From: Hugenholtzia roseola DSM 9546
GTDB taxonomy: Bacteria > Bacteroidota > Bacteroidia > Cytophagales > Bernardetiaceae
Length of the DNA: 64,000 nucleotides
Assembly: GCF_000422585.1 (NCBI RefSeq)
Contig: NZ_KE383882.1
Coordinates: 17,669-81,668, forward strand
Direction: 5' to 3'
Positions 1 through 8,787 of the stretch are shown here, in pieces. Positions within the stretch are counted from its first letter, which is position 1. Each line of letters opens with the position of its first letter. The position numbers and the translations under genes are program-made. The notes beneath the pieces are model-generated. The model searched no databases, had not been told where the DNA came from, and saw only the letters and a program-made list of their open reading frames with translations.

Positions 1-10
1 GCGAAAAGAA

Positions 11-48
11 AGCCCCTCCCTTTGGGGGCAGGGGTTTGGGGTGGGGTA
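11..48 (+). repeat. G-rich hairpin repeat element
   Basis: A C-run/G-run palindrome followed by GGGTTTGGGGTGGGG. Related copies lie at about 20821-20852, 33994-34027 (reverse), 34083-34122 and 37890-37926. It sits just past the 3' end of the MscS gene, which reads toward it. It may act as a transcription stop or be a dispersed repeat; the sequence does not decide. Confidence 0.7.
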
Positions 49-83
49 AAACACTTTTCGGCAAAAATTTGACAGGGTGCATT

Positions 84-929
84 TTATTTTTCATACGAAA
101 GCAGGCGACGAGGCAGAGCCAAAAGCACGCCGTTTTCCTCGAAGGTATTTTTGTAGGTTTCTAAAAGGTCGCATTTGGTTACGAAGGCAATATCGGGGGT
201 TCGCGCCCAAACGTAGGCACGAAGCAAAATTCCTACTTCGGTGATATTGATGACGCGCACCGTTACAGGCGAATCGCCGTTGAGTTTATCTTCCTCGCTT
301 CGGTTATCGATGCACTCTGGGTGTGCCAAAGCCGCCTCGCGCATTAGCTCGATGGCTTTTCTAAGGTCGGTCTGGTGCTGTACCCAAATCTCGACAAAAA
401 TGCACGTCTTGGGGTCTTCTATCGAAGAATTGACAATCGTATCCGAACTAATGGTAGAGTTGGGAATAATAACACGCCTATTTTCTAAACTTTTGATGAT
501 GGTATGGCGCAGCGTAATATCTTCCACAAAACCGATATTTGTCCCAACCGTAATCATATCGCCCACTCGAAAAGGCTTGAAGACCACGATAAAAATGCCG
601 CTCACGATATTGCTAAATGCCTTTTGAGAGGCAAAGGCAATAGCGGCAGCGAAAATACCTGCACCTGCAAATAGCGTAACGGCAATAGAGCGCAAAAAGG
701 GAATGGCGTAGGTAATGAGCAAAAAAGCAACGGTAAAGACCAAAAAATTGATGGTGTTGCGAAAAAACTTGATGCGTGTGGTGTTGTCGTAATCATTTTT
801 TTCGCCTAATTGCACCAAGTAGTTATTAACGGCAGCCTTTGCCAAACGCGCCGTCGTGAGTGCCATCAAAAGGACAAAAACCACGTGTCGCATCACGGTC
901 AGGTCTATTTTTCCAAAAATATCTTCCAT
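84..929 (-). CDS. MscS-family mechanosensitive ion channel
   Basis: A 281-residue inner-membrane channel that would open under membrane tension to release solutes on hypo-osmotic shock. Two N-terminal hydrophobic segments (about residues 10-30 and 60-85) are followed by the pore helix: the small-residue run around 88-112 (AGAGIFAAAIAFASQKAF) is the hallmark of MscS TM3. The beta domain with FKPFRVGDMITV and GFVEDITLRHT follows, then a C-terminal alpha/beta domain. The length matches the compact MscS type. The gene is divergent from the membrane-protein gene that starts at 1006. Family assignment is firm; the physiological role is inferred from the family. Confidence 0.93.
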   Translation of the reverse strand: MEDIFGKIDLTVMRHVVFVLLMALTTARLAKAAVNNYLVQLGEKNDYDNTTRIKFFRNTINFLVFTVAFLLITYAIPFLRSIAVTLFAGAGIFAAAIAFASQKAFSNIVSGIFIVVFKPFRVGDMITVGTNIGFVEDITLRHTIIKSLENRRVIIPNSTISSDTIVNSSIEDPKTCIFVEIWVQHQTDLRKAIELMREAALAHPECIDNRSEEDKLNGDSPVTVRVINITEVGILLRAYVWARTPDIAFVTKCDLLETYKNTFEENGVLLALPRRLLSYEK

Positions 930-1005
930 ATTGGTCTTGCGTTTGTCTTGTAAATGACGTGTAAGAAACCTCCCCTTCGAACCTGCAAAGTAAGAAAAAA
1001 TCCTG

Positions 1006-2292
1006 ATGCTTTCAAAAAAAAATCCCCTTCAAGCCTTCGAGAAGATAAAATTTGCCTACCTCGCTGCGCTGGGTATCCTCTTTTGGGGCTTGCTACAACA
1101 ATATGCCACACAAGCAGGCATTTGGCTAACGGCAGATTCCTTCGACTACCTTGCTGCCGCCCAAAGCCTCCACGTCAAAAACGCCTTACTTCGCGCCAAC
1201 GGCAAGCCTTTTGTGCATTGGACTCCTCTCTATCCTGCCTTGCTCGCTTGTATCGGAAAAAATAAGGGTGAGATTCTGCCTTTTGTAGCCGCCCAACAGT
1301 TGTTTTTTTCTGTAATTTTATACTTTTTTTTATACCAAATTATAAAAAAAAATGTCAAAAGTGCAATAGCAAGAATCTGGACTTTTTTGGCACTGCTAAC
1401 GGCTCTGCCTCTCTTTATGGTATCGATTTTTCTCTGGTCGGAAAGTTTTTTCCTGCTCCTTTTGGCGGCTTTGTGGTATTTTTACCCTGATAAAAAAAAT
1501 ACATCAAAAAGTTTTACCTTTCAATCTCTTTGTTTTGCACTGCTCGCGCTTCTTTTGGTGATGCAGCGCAATGCTGGCATTTTTTGGCTTTTGGGCTTGC
1601 TTATGATGCTTTTTACAGCAAGTAGCCAAGATTTTTTTAAGTCAGAAAAATGGAAGTCTTATGCTTATTTTTATCAAACATTTTCACACTTTTTTTATCT
1701 ATCGCTTCTTTTTCTGCCTGCCTTTCTCTTTTTTCTTTTTTGGCAATGGCGCGGCTTTCACCTTTCCGAAGGCAAATTTAGGGCGCAATCTCACGCCTAC
1801 GGTTCAAGTTTGGTAGAAAATTTAACCTTATATGGCTCTAAAATTTGGAATAGCCTCTTACCCGATTCGCTTTTTTCTCACCTTTGGCATTTCTTTGGTT
1901 TCGAGTTTGAAAAATTGCCTACTTATTTGGGTGCAGGTATCGCCATTTTTTTGGTTTTGGGTTTGGGTATTCTTTTTATTTTTTTTACAAAAAACAAAAC
2001 CTTGTCGCTTTTTTATGGGGCTGCTTTTTTTTACTTCGTCGCCCTCAATAGTTTGGGCAAGATACAGGCGGCAGATGGCGAAAGATTGCTTGCGCCCTTT
2101 TTTTTGGTGCATTGGGTAGGATTAGGATTTTATTTAGAAAAAGTACTTTTTTATGATATAAATACAAAGAAAACAAACAAATTATGGCGTATCTTGGCTT
2201 GGACTTTGGCTTGGACTTTGGCTTTCATTTGGCTACTCTATCCGCTATCGCGCCTACTCAAAAATGCTATTTTCTGGCATCAGGGCATGTAA
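1006..2292 (+). CDS. Polytopic membrane protein, glycosyltransferase (GT-C/GT39-like) candidate
   Basis: A 428-residue protein with about ten hydrophobic helices spread along its length. Near the N-terminus a helix is followed by an acidic loop (ADSFDYLAAA) and then WTPLYPALLA. This layout resembles lipid-linked-sugar glycosyltransferases of the GT-C fold, where a loop aspartate after TM1 is catalytic. A late loop (AADGERLLAPFF) also fits that group. The substrate cannot be read from the sequence. The ATG at 1006 is the first in the frame, about 75 bases beyond the divergent MscS start. It could instead be an uncharacterised membrane protein outside GT39. Confidence 0.65.
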   Translation: MLSKKNPLQAFEKIKFAYLAALGILFWGLLQQYATQAGIWLTADSFDYLAAAQSLHVKNALLRANGKPFVHWTPLYPALLACIGKNKGEILPFVAAQQLFFSVILYFFLYQIIKKNVKSAIARIWTFLALLTALPLFMVSIFLWSESFFLLLLAALWYFYPDKKNTSKSFTFQSLCFALLALLLVMQRNAGIFWLLGLLMMLFTASSQDFFKSEKWKSYAYFYQTFSHFFYLSLLFLPAFLFFLFWQWRGFHLSEGKFRAQSHAYGSSLVENLTLYGSKIWNSLLPDSLFSHLWHFFGFEFEKLPTYLGAGIAIFLVLGLGILFIFFTKNKTLSLFYGAAFFYFVALNSLGKIQAADGERLLAPFFLVHWVGLGFYLEKVLFYDINTKKTNKLWRILAWTLAWTLAFIWLLYPLSRLLKNAIFWHQGM

Positions 2293-2785
2293 AAAGCGCA
2301 AAGAGGCAAATGTGAATAAATGTGAAAAAATCAAAAAATGGAAATACTTTTAGCTTTTGGCAAGGACTTTTAAGCCTGCTGAGAAATGAAAAAAAGGCAT
2401 TTTTCTTTTCTATGTACCTTTTTGCTTTTTTTCGTCGTTTTCTTTTCCCAAAATACGGATTTCGCTTAAAAAAGTGCTATATCAAACCTTCTACGTTTTA
2501 TTTTGAGTAGGTTTAATAACTGCATTGTTTTTTTTGTAATTGCTTTTGGCGTGCCAATTTTAGCTACCAAATGGCATTTTTATCACACAAGCATACAATT
2601 TTGAGATGCGATTATACTTGCAAGGTACGTAAAAAAGTAGGATTTTACGGTCAAAATTACAACAAGAGGCAGCCCAACTGCTCTCTTCTCTCAAAACGCC
2701 ATCGGCTTCTATTGTGTTGCTACAAAAAACAAGGGTTACCCCTTAGACCTTCACTCCTCTATCACACTATAAAATAGAACAAGCC
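2293..2785. other. Gene-free intergenic stretch
   Basis: About 490 bases between the membrane protein and the acyltransferase. Short open frames of 62 and 68 codons exist, but they have Lys/Phe/Cys-rich compositions typical of AT-rich noncoding DNA and no recognisable domain. I see no terminator hairpin, RNA or repeat. Confidence 0.5.
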
Positions 2786-3553
2786 ATGAATCACCTTTCT
2801 AACTATCCTCACTCTCCCCTTTCCTTTCCCTTCGAGCAACAATCCTTTCCAAAGTTCAAATCCTCGCAAAAAGAAGACTCTGCTCCTTCGCCTACCTTAA
2901 AAACAGAGGAAACAACGGCTCGCAAGCCCTTCCGTTTTCGGGCAGCACTCTACTATTACGGGCATCATTTTTTTGCTTTCTGCCTGCTTGCGCTGCTCAA
3001 AACGATATATTGGACGTGTCGCATCGAGTACAAGGGGGAAGACCAAGCGGAATCCGAAGCACAGCAAGGCGCACTCTACGCCCTTTGGCATGAAAACTGG
3101 GTTACGTATTTTGGGCTTTTTTCGCACCAAAGGCAGCCCAAAAGTGCCGTTATGCTGCACCCTGCGCGATACATGAAGCCCTCGCACACGCTCATGCGCT
3201 GGCTTGGATATGATGAACTGATTTTAGGCTCTACGGGCAATTCGGGCAAAGAGGCTTTTATCAAACTTAGCAAACTTTTGAAGGAGGGCTACAACATTCC
3301 CATTTCGCCTGATGGTCCTTTGGGTCCGGCAAAGGTGCTAAAAAAAGGGGCTTTGCGATTAAGCCTTTTATCGGGCAAACCTATCATTCCCATACAGTTT
3401 CGTTACAAAAGCTATTTCCGTACAGGCGATTGGGACAAAAAAATTATACCTTTTCCCTTCTCAAAGTTTGAAGTTATTTACGGAAAACCTATATTCGTAA
3501 CTGAAGCCACCCTTGAACAAAGCGAACTCGATTTGACGCGCGACTTAGGGTGA
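2786..3553 (+). CDS. Lysophospholipid acyltransferase-family protein (DUF374)
   Basis: A 255-residue protein. After a polar N-terminal extension of about 45 residues and one hydrophobic segment (60-80), it shows the DUF374 signature: ALWHENW, then LHPARYMKPS, LGSTGNSGKEAF, and ISPDGPLGPAKVLKKGALRLSLLSGKPIIPI. DUF374 proteins belong to the LPLAT superfamily and are linked to lipid or lipid A acylation; here the exact acceptor is unknown. The C-terminus keeps the Pro-rich KIIPFPFSKFEVIYGKPI motif seen in the family. The extension before residue 45 has no homology I recognise, so a later start is possible, but 2786 is the only good ATG. Confidence 0.85.
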   Translation: MNHLSNYPHSPLSFPFEQQSFPKFKSSQKEDSAPSPTLKTEETTARKPFRFRAALYYYGHHFFAFCLLALLKTIYWTCRIEYKGEDQAESEAQQGALYALWHENWVTYFGLFSHQRQPKSAVMLHPARYMKPSHTLMRWLGYDELILGSTGNSGKEAFIKLSKLLKEGYNIPISPDGPLGPAKVLKKGALRLSLLSGKPIIPIQFRYKSYFRTGDWDKKIIPFPFSKFEVIYGKPIFVTEATLEQSELDLTRDLG

Positions 3554-3599
3554 GCCTTCACCCTTTTTCAGTTTCCTTCACGCTTCAAATTTCGCTTTT

Positions 3600-4016
3600 A
3601 TGTCAGCAAATCTCACCATTACCTTTGATACCGCCTTCGCTACGGCAGGCTACAACGCTACCAATAAATGGGTCTATGCCTCTGCCAAGACCTACTACCG
3701 CCTCGACCAATACCAAGAACTTTGGCGACATATCTTAGAATTAGTACAAAAAAATAAAACGGGCAAGCTCTTTTTAGACGACCGCTTAGGCAAAGTAATT
3801 CCACCGGGGCATTTGGAGTGGGTCTTTGGCGAAATTGTACCTGAAATGATAAAGGTAAGTGGAAAAATACGTGTTGCGATTGTACTTTCTGATGATGTTT
3901 TCTATCAAGTGGCTATCAACAATGCAGAAAGACGCACGACCCTTTTTGGGGGCGCACTACAATTAAGCCAATTCAAAGATGTGGAAGAAGCACAGGCTTG
4001 GCTAATTTCACAGTAA
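3600..4016 (+). CDS. Hypothetical protein, STAS/SpoIIAA-like candidate
   Basis: 138 residues, soluble, no signal peptide. The alternating pattern (a central VRVAIVLSDDVFYQVAI-like strand and a C-terminal FKDVEEAQAWLIS helix) is reminiscent of small Bacteroidota STAS/SpoIIAA-like proteins, where a terminal F-x-D-x-x-x-A-x-x-W-L motif is common. I do not recognise a specific function. It lies 46 bases after the acyltransferase on the same strand, so co-transcription is likely. It ends before a bidirectional terminator shared with ffh. Confidence 0.7.
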   Translation: MSANLTITFDTAFATAGYNATNKWVYASAKTYYRLDQYQELWRHILELVQKNKTGKLFLDDRLGKVIPPGHLEWVFGEIVPEMIKVSGKIRVAIVLSDDVFYQVAINNAERRTTLFGGALQLSQFKDVEEAQAWLISQ

Positions 4017-4133
4017 ACCGTTGGCAAAAAACAAGCAAGCAGAACGATATTTTGTATTTTGTTCTTTACAATATTTTTTAAAATTTCAAACGACTCGTAA
4101 AAGCAACGATTTTCTTTCTAAAAAATAACATCG

Positions 4134-4173
4134 AAAAGACCCTTCCGCTTTAAAAACGAAAGGGTCTTTTTTT
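4134..4173. terminator. Bidirectional intrinsic terminator
   Basis: An 11-bp stem (AAAAGACCCTT with AAGGGTCTTTT) with a loop of about 16 bases is flanked by A-runs on the left and T-runs on the right. It lies between the convergent STAS-like gene and ffh and would stop both transcripts. Confidence 0.85.
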
Positions 4174-4209
4174 GGCTTTAAAAGGAAATTGCCGCTATGG
4201 GCTTACCAT

Positions 4210-5541
4210 TTATTTGCGCTTCATCATCTTTGCCAATTTCTGCTTGGGAGCAGACATTTGGTTCATCTTGCGCATGAGTTTGCGCATTTCACCAAACTGT
4301 TTGATAAGGTTATTAACTTCCTGAATGGTTCTGCCACTACCTCTGGCGATGCGCTTTCTGCGGCTGCCATCTAAAAGGTCGGGATTGCCACGCTCTTCGG
4401 GAGTCATAGATTGAATCATAGCGACGATAGGTTTGAAGGCATCATCGTCTATTTCGATGTTTTTCAATTCTTTGCTAATACCGGGCAACATGCCTACCAA
4501 ATCTTTGATGTTACCCATGCGCTTGATTTGCTCGATTTGTGAGATAAAGTCATTGAAATCGAACTGATTTTTGCGGATTTTCTTATTGATGCGGCGGGCT
4601 TCGTCTTCATCAAAAGCCTGCTGCGCACGCTCTACCAAAGAAAGTACGTCGCCCATACCCAAGATACGTTGCGCCATACGGTCGGGGTGAAACGCATCGA
4701 TGCCATCTATTTTTTCAGACGTACCAATAAATTTAATGGGCTTTTCTACCACACGACGGATAGAGAGAGCTGCACCACCACGCGAGTCGCCATCTAATTT
4801 AGTCAGGACAACGCCGTCGTAATTGATGCGCTCATTGAAAATTTTGGCGGTATTGACGGCATCTTGCCCCGTCATGGCATCTACTACAAAGAGGGTTTCG
4901 GAAGGGTTGAGGGCTTTTTTGACGGCTTCAATTTCCTGCATTAGCTCTTCGTTGATAGCCAAACGCCCTGCGGTATCGATAATGACGACGCGGAAGCCTT
5001 TTTCTTTGCCATACGCCACTGCACGCTGCGCGATGCCTACTACATCAGAGCTATTTTCAGGCTCGGCATAGACATCTACACTAATTTGCTCGGCTAAGAC
5101 TTTGAGCTGCTCGATGGCGGCAGGACGGTACACGTCGCAGGCAGCCAATAAGACGGTCTTGCCTGTTTTTTTGATATGATTGGCTAATTTGGCAGCGAAA
5201 GTAGTCTTTCCTGCACCGTTAAGACCTGCTAAAAGTACAACAGCAGGTGCGCCTGTGAGGTTCATATCCTTTCGGCTACCCCCCATCAATTCGGCGAGCT
5301 TTTCATAGACGATTTTAGTAAATAACTCGCCGGGCTTGACCGCAATCAATACTTTTTGCCCAATGGCTTCATCTTTAATTTCGTCAGTAACGGCTTTTGC
5401 CACTTTGTAATCAACGTCGGCATCTACTAAGGCACGGCGGATTTCCTTGATAGTGGTCGCTATATTTACGTCGGTAATGCGCCCTTCCCCCTTCAAGGTC
5501 TTGACGGCACGGTCAAGGCGGGCAGTTAAGTTTTCTAACAT
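4210..5541 (-). CDS. ffh: Signal recognition particle protein Ffh (SRP54)
   Basis: A 443-residue GTPase that binds signal peptides emerging from the ribosome and, with 4.5S RNA, hands the ribosome to FtsY at the membrane. The N domain starts MLENLTARLDRAVKTLKG. The G domain has P-loop GLNGAGKTT, DTAGRL and TKLDGDSRGGAALS. The M domain ends in RGSGRTIQEVNNLIKQF and a Met-rich tail for RNA and signal binding. The open frame extends 61 codons upstream, but that part is Cys/Arg-rich and unlike the family. The ATG at 5541 gives the canonical N-terminus and is chosen here. The 4.5S RNA gene is not in the window. Confidence 0.98.
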   Translation of the reverse strand: MLENLTARLDRAVKTLKGEGRITDVNIATTIKEIRRALVDADVDYKVAKAVTDEIKDEAIGQKVLIAVKPGELFTKIVYEKLAELMGGSRKDMNLTGAPAVVLLAGLNGAGKTTFAAKLANHIKKTGKTVLLAACDVYRPAAIEQLKVLAEQISVDVYAEPENSSDVVGIAQRAVAYGKEKGFRVVIIDTAGRLAINEELMQEIEAVKKALNPSETLFVVDAMTGQDAVNTAKIFNERINYDGVVLTKLDGDSRGGAALSIRRVVEKPIKFIGTSEKIDGIDAFHPDRMAQRILGMGDVLSLVERAQQAFDEDEARRINKKIRKNQFDFNDFISQIEQIKRMGNIKDLVGMLPGISKELKNIEIDDDAFKPIVAMIQSMTPEERGNPDLLDGSRRKRIARGSGRTIQEVNNLIKQFGEMRKLMRKMNQMSAPKQKLAKMMKRK

Positions 5542-5727
5542 TGCGCTATGAAAAAAGAGAGGTTTCGGTCTGCGTTTGAAAGGTGTTTTTCTAAATGAAA
5601 GCCTTAAAATCAAACAATTAGAGTTGGACTTGCAAATTTCTGTTTTTTTTGTGTAAAAACCTAATCTTAGCCTCCGATTTGTGAAAAAGTTATCAGAATC
5701 GCAGGTTTCAGACGAAAACCCCATGCG

Positions 5728-5900
5728 CAGTGATATTAAATTCTAAAAATTAGGTTCAAATGTAGGGACAAGGCATTGCCTTGTCCGCAGTGAGATTGAA
5801 ATGAAAAACTAATTTTCCGACCCAAAAAGTAGGATTCAGTCCAAATTTTATTTTGTATCAAATTTGGCAAAAAAAGCCTTTTCTTAGAAACGCGAAACTG
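5728..5900 (-). mobile_element. MITE-like element, copy A
   Basis: About 173 bases, in reverse orientation relative to the copies at 19842, 37651 and 61445. It begins CAGTGATATTAAATTCTAAA and ends in ACTG, giving imperfect terminal inverted repeats. Inside is the GGACAAGGCA/TGCCTTGTCC palindrome and a conserved AATTTTATTTTGT segment. It contains no open frame. It ends 10 bases from the kdsD stop codon. Confidence 0.75.
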
Positions 5901-5910
5901 GAGCTTCGCG

Positions 5911-6900
5911 CTACTGTTGTAAAATGTCGTGCATGCGTACCAATCCGACACAAATCTTGCCTTCTACTACGGGTACGATATAAATTTGCTTGTTCGGATT
6001 TTCCATCACGCTCATTACCTGCGCTAAGGTATCGCTGGGCGCAACCGTAGTGGGTGCAGCCGTCATGAGATTTTCTACCTTTTCGTGTAGGTTGTCGCTT
6101 TTGGTGAGCCAACGCCTGATGTCGCCATCTGTAAGGATACCTTCTAACTCTCCCTTTGCATTGCAGACACAAAGCGCACCTAAGTTTTTTTGTGTCAGGA
6201 TTAAAACGGCACTTTTGAGCGACTCCTCTTTGGCAATAAGGGGCAGCCTTTCGCCTTTGTGCATGACATCGGCAGCCGTAAGGAGCAAATTTCGCCCCAA
6301 CTGCCCCGCAGGGTGATAGAGAGCAAAATCGGCAGGGCGGAAATTTTGCGCCTGCATCAAAGCGATTGCTAAGGCATCACCTATCACGAGCGCAACGGTA
6401 GTGCTGCTGGTAGGTGCTAAATTCAGCGGACAGGCTTCGCGCTCCACACTGCCATCTAAGACCACATCGAGCATCTCTGATAGGCGCGTCTGGATATTGC
6501 CAAAAATGCCTATCGTCTTTGCCCCAACACGCTGCAAGGTAGGAATCATTTTGATAAGTTCGAGGGTAGTGCCGCTTTTAGAGAGCATCAAGACGACATC
6601 GCCCTGACCGACCATGCCTAAGTCGCCATGCAGAGCTTCGGAAGCATTGAGAAAGACCGAAGGCGTGCCTGTGCTGGCAAAGGTAGCCGAAATTTTGTGT
6701 GCAATGATGCCTGATTTTCCTACTCCCGTAACAACGACCTTCCCTCTATTGCGCTGCACACAATCCAAGATAAGGGAAATGGCAGAAGAAAAATTTGCCG
6801 CAATGCGCAACTGACTGCGGCGTAGGGCTGCAATTTGCGCCTCAAAAGTAGCAAGTGCCTCTTGATAATGCGTATCGGAAGTAGAGAAATGGGCAGACAT
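5911..6900 (-). CDS. kdsD: D-arabinose 5-phosphate isomerase (KdsD/KpsF family)
   Basis: 329 residues. It interconverts ribulose 5-phosphate and arabinose 5-phosphate, the first step of Kdo synthesis for lipopolysaccharide. The SIS domain (about 30-190) carries GVGKSGIIAHKISATFASTGTPS, LSKSGTTLEL and the EACPLNLAPTSSTTVALVIGDALA block. Two CBS domains follow (about 205-329), with GILTDGDIRRW in the first and a final IVPVVEGK...GLVRMHDIL. Length and domain order match KdsD. MITE copy A lies immediately downstream. Capsule-specific KpsF cannot be excluded, but no capsule genes are nearby. Confidence 0.96.
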   Translation of the reverse strand: MSAHFSTSDTHYQEALATFEAQIAALRRSQLRIAANFSSAISLILDCVQRNRGKVVVTGVGKSGIIAHKISATFASTGTPSVFLNASEALHGDLGMVGQGDVVLMLSKSGTTLELIKMIPTLQRVGAKTIGIFGNIQTRLSEMLDVVLDGSVEREACPLNLAPTSSTTVALVIGDALAIALMQAQNFRPADFALYHPAGQLGRNLLLTAADVMHKGERLPLIAKEESLKSAVLILTQKNLGALCVCNAKGELEGILTDGDIRRWLTKSDNLHEKVENLMTAAPTTVAPSDTLAQVMSVMENPNKQIYIVPVVEGKICVGLVRMHDILQQ

Positions 6901-7007
6901 TTGGAAAAGTACGTTTTTTTTTGTTCCTTTGGAGAGCCTTGATATTGGCTACAAAGATAAGGCTTTTTGAGCAACCTGCCCACCATTTAGCGATTCCACC
7001 TTCCCCT

Positions 7008-7151
7008 ATGACCGACCTTGCGCCTGCTTCCACTTCCGATGAAAAGCCCCCCATCTTGGGTAACTGGCAAAATTTTTATTGGCTGGTTTTGGCTACTTTG
7101 GTTTGTTATATTCTGACTTTTTACTTATTTTCAGCATATTTCAAAGCCTAA
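7008..7151 (+). CDS. Small single-pass membrane protein
   Basis: 47 residues from the ATG at 7008. A short polar N-terminus (MTDLAPASTSDEKPP) is followed by one transmembrane helix (about 22-43: NFYWLVLATLVCYILTFYLFSA) and a KA end. An upstream in-frame ATG at 6921 would add 29 residues of unlikely composition that cover the kdsD promoter region. The gene lies 19 bases before the next gene on the same strand, so a two-gene unit is plausible. Function unknown; small TM proteins of this kind are common in Bacteroidota. Confidence 0.6.
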   Translation: MTDLAPASTSDEKPPILGNWQNFYWLVLATLVCYILTFYLFSAYFKA

Positions 7152-7170
7152 CCCCTAAGCTGCTACGCCC

Positions 7171-7590
7171 ATGCCTATCCAAAAAACCTCCACATATCTC
7201 ATCTATCAAGAAGATTTCCAACAGCGCACCCTAACCGACCGCCTCAAACTTTCGATGCGCCTGATGCAATTAGAACCCATACACCGCTATTTGGGCGAAC
7301 TGCGCCTCTACGACGACATCTTGGAATTTGAAGGCAAGGACACCGAAACAGGCGAACCACACCTACTTTTGTGCAGTGGTGCGCAAATCAAGCGCGTCTT
7401 TTTGGGTTTCGATGGCTTCTTTACCAACTTAGAAGATTTTTCGGCAGGCTTTACCTTCAAGCCCCTACGCCTTACGATTGTCAATGGAAATCATACCCTT
7501 ACGCCTTATTTTATCACAAATTTCAACAAAATCATGAGAACCTCAGACAATGAAAAATGGGCGACTAAGATAGAGCAATGGGCAAAATAG
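7171..7590 (+). CDS. Hypothetical protein
   Basis: 139 residues, soluble, no signal peptide or membrane segment. It has a beta-rich, PH-domain-like alternation (LRLYDDILEFEGKDTETGEPHLLLCSG...IKRVFLGFDGFF) and an acidic/aromatic C-terminus. I do not recognise a family. Its last ~60 bases, together with the 3' end of the convergent gene at 7813, are present a second time 202 bases downstream (see the 7528-7850 duplication). Confidence 0.65.
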   Translation: MPIQKTSTYLIYQEDFQQRTLTDRLKLSMRLMQLEPIHRYLGELRLYDDILEFEGKDTETGEPHLLLCSGAQIKRVFLGFDGFFTNLEDFSAGFTFKPLRLTIVNGNHTLTPYFITNFNKIMRTSDNEKWATKIEQWAK

Positions 7591-7850
7591 AGAAGCATTT
7601 AGCATAAAATTTAGCCCTGATAAAAAGGTAGTGTTTTGAGTGCCTGCCCTGCTGCCCTGCCTGCCCCCGCCGTTGCTTGTGTCCCACAAGCAACCTATAG
7701 TCGTCTGTGGGGACACAGACAACGGCAAGAAAATAATGAGAACCTCAGACAATGAAAAATGGGCAACTAAGATAGAACAATGGGCAAAATAGAGAAGCAT
7801 TTAGCATAAAATTTAGCCCTGATAAAAAGGTAGCGTTTTGAGTGCCTGCC
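7528..7850. repeat. 121-bp direct duplication (7528-7648 and 7730-7850)
   Basis: Two near-identical 121-base blocks lie 202 bases apart, with about four mismatches that I can count. The first block contains the end of the 7171 gene; the second contains the end of the convergent 7813 gene. Each block also holds a vestigial copy of the other gene's end. The 81 bases between them carry two palindromes. Confidence 0.9.
7672..7720. repeat. Two adjacent palindromes (GTTGCTTGTG and GTCTGTG hairpins)
   Basis: A 10-bp perfect stem (GTTGCTTGTG/CACAAGCAAC, 3-base loop) is followed by a 7-bp stem (GTCTGTG/CACAGAC) ending in AACGGC. The second matches the palindromes at 46173-46281 and a half copy near 8561, so it is a dispersed repeat. 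Confidence 0.75.
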
Positions 7851-8508
7851 AAAGGGCAAACTTTTTCTGTCTATCTTGTTCTAATGCCTCAAAGGGGTCT
7901 GAAACCAAAAAAACAAGGTCTTTGTATTCTGTCGGAAGATACAATTTGGCAGCAGGTAGCCCCAAAATAGGCATTAGATTGCCCACTACCCAAATATAGC
8001 GCGGCGCAAACTGTTTGCGAACACTTGCCCAAAAAAGGCGCGGTTCGGGAAGGGATTGAGATTTTAAATTTAAAATGGCAACATCGGCAAGCGATACGCC
8101 ACCTGCGCCCAAGACGTTTTCCAAAAAACTCTGATGCGTGGGTGAAAGCAGCATCTGTGCCGATTCCTCATCTTCCAACAACACCAAAATCTGTTTCTGA
8201 TTTTTTCCTACAAAGCGAAACACAAGCTCTTTGGGCTCAACCTTTGGCGCAGGAACTGCCGCCTTTTCTTCTGAAAGGGAAGAAGGCACAGAACTTTCTG
8301 GCGAAGGGGCGATAGGTTCGGAAGAAGCGTTTTGTGTGGTTTCTTGTTGCTCTTTTTGTGTCGGTTCGAGGCGTTGAAAAAATAACATATCGCCCTGATA
8401 CAAAAAAGGCAGGAAGTTGAGGTCGTTTTCCATTGAAGTAGCCAAAAGGTAGCGAAGATTAAAACCGAAAATAATTTGAGCCTGCTCCCAAAATGGCGTG
8501 AGCCTCAT
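7813..8508 (-). CDS. Hypothetical protein, possible HolD-like (psi) family
   Basis: 231 residues. A folded N-terminal part of about 50 residues is followed by a Pro/Ser/Glu-rich linker (about 55-95) and an alpha/beta C-terminal domain that ends YLPTEYKDLVFLVSDPFEALEQDRQKK...LWQALK. The late 'DP...ALWQALK' pattern resembles the end of DNA polymerase III psi-like proteins, but the match is weak. An internal ATG after about 25 residues (MENDLNFLPF) is an alternative start. The gene is convergent with the 7171 gene, and the shared 3' region is duplicated. No firm function. Confidence 0.6.
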   Translation of the reverse strand: MRLTPFWEQAQIIFGFNLRYLLATSMENDLNFLPFLYQGDMLFFQRLEPTQKEQQETTQNASSEPIAPSPESSVPSSLSEEKAAVPAPKVEPKELVFRFVGKNQKQILVLLEDEESAQMLLSPTHQSFLENVLGAGGVSLADVAILNLKSQSLPEPRLFWASVRKQFAPRYIWVVGNLMPILGLPAAKLYLPTEYKDLVFLVSDPFEALEQDRQKKFALWQALKTLPFYQG

Positions 8509-8651
8509 TCAGGGCTTTGTAGGCTTTATTTTCTGACCCTGCAAAAATAACTTTTTTCACAGACAACGGCAAATAAAGACAAGTTTCTGCCTATCTCTAC
8601 GCACAGCGTTGTATGCAGATTGAGGCAGATTTGGCAGCCAAATTAAAAAAC

Positions 8652-8688
8652 TTGTCCCTAATAAAAGCAGCGCCTCTATTAGGGACAA
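8652..8688. repeat. 12-bp perfect inverted repeat
   Basis: TTGTCCCTAATA and TATTAGGGACAA form a 12-bp stem with a 13-base loop. Two further AGGGACAA/GGACAAG half copies follow by 8720. It lies in the roughly 280-base gap between the 8508 start and the 8788 stop, where I see no gene. Confidence 0.7.
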
Positions 8689-8787
8689 TTTTATGGACAA
8701 GTTTTAGGGACAAATTAGGAAAGGTAGTGTGCCTCTATGAAAACACAAGACCATTACCAGCAAAAAGCCAATTCTATGTAGAAAATG

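Noticed and set aside
2322-2777. Two small open frames between the membrane protein and the acyltransferase
   Set aside because: Low-complexity Lys/Phe/Cys composition, no recognisable domain and no clear translation start context.
5542-5724. 61-residue N-terminal extension of Ffh
   Set aside because: Not present in the family; the sequence is Cys/Arg-rich and the ATG at 5541 gives the standard N domain.
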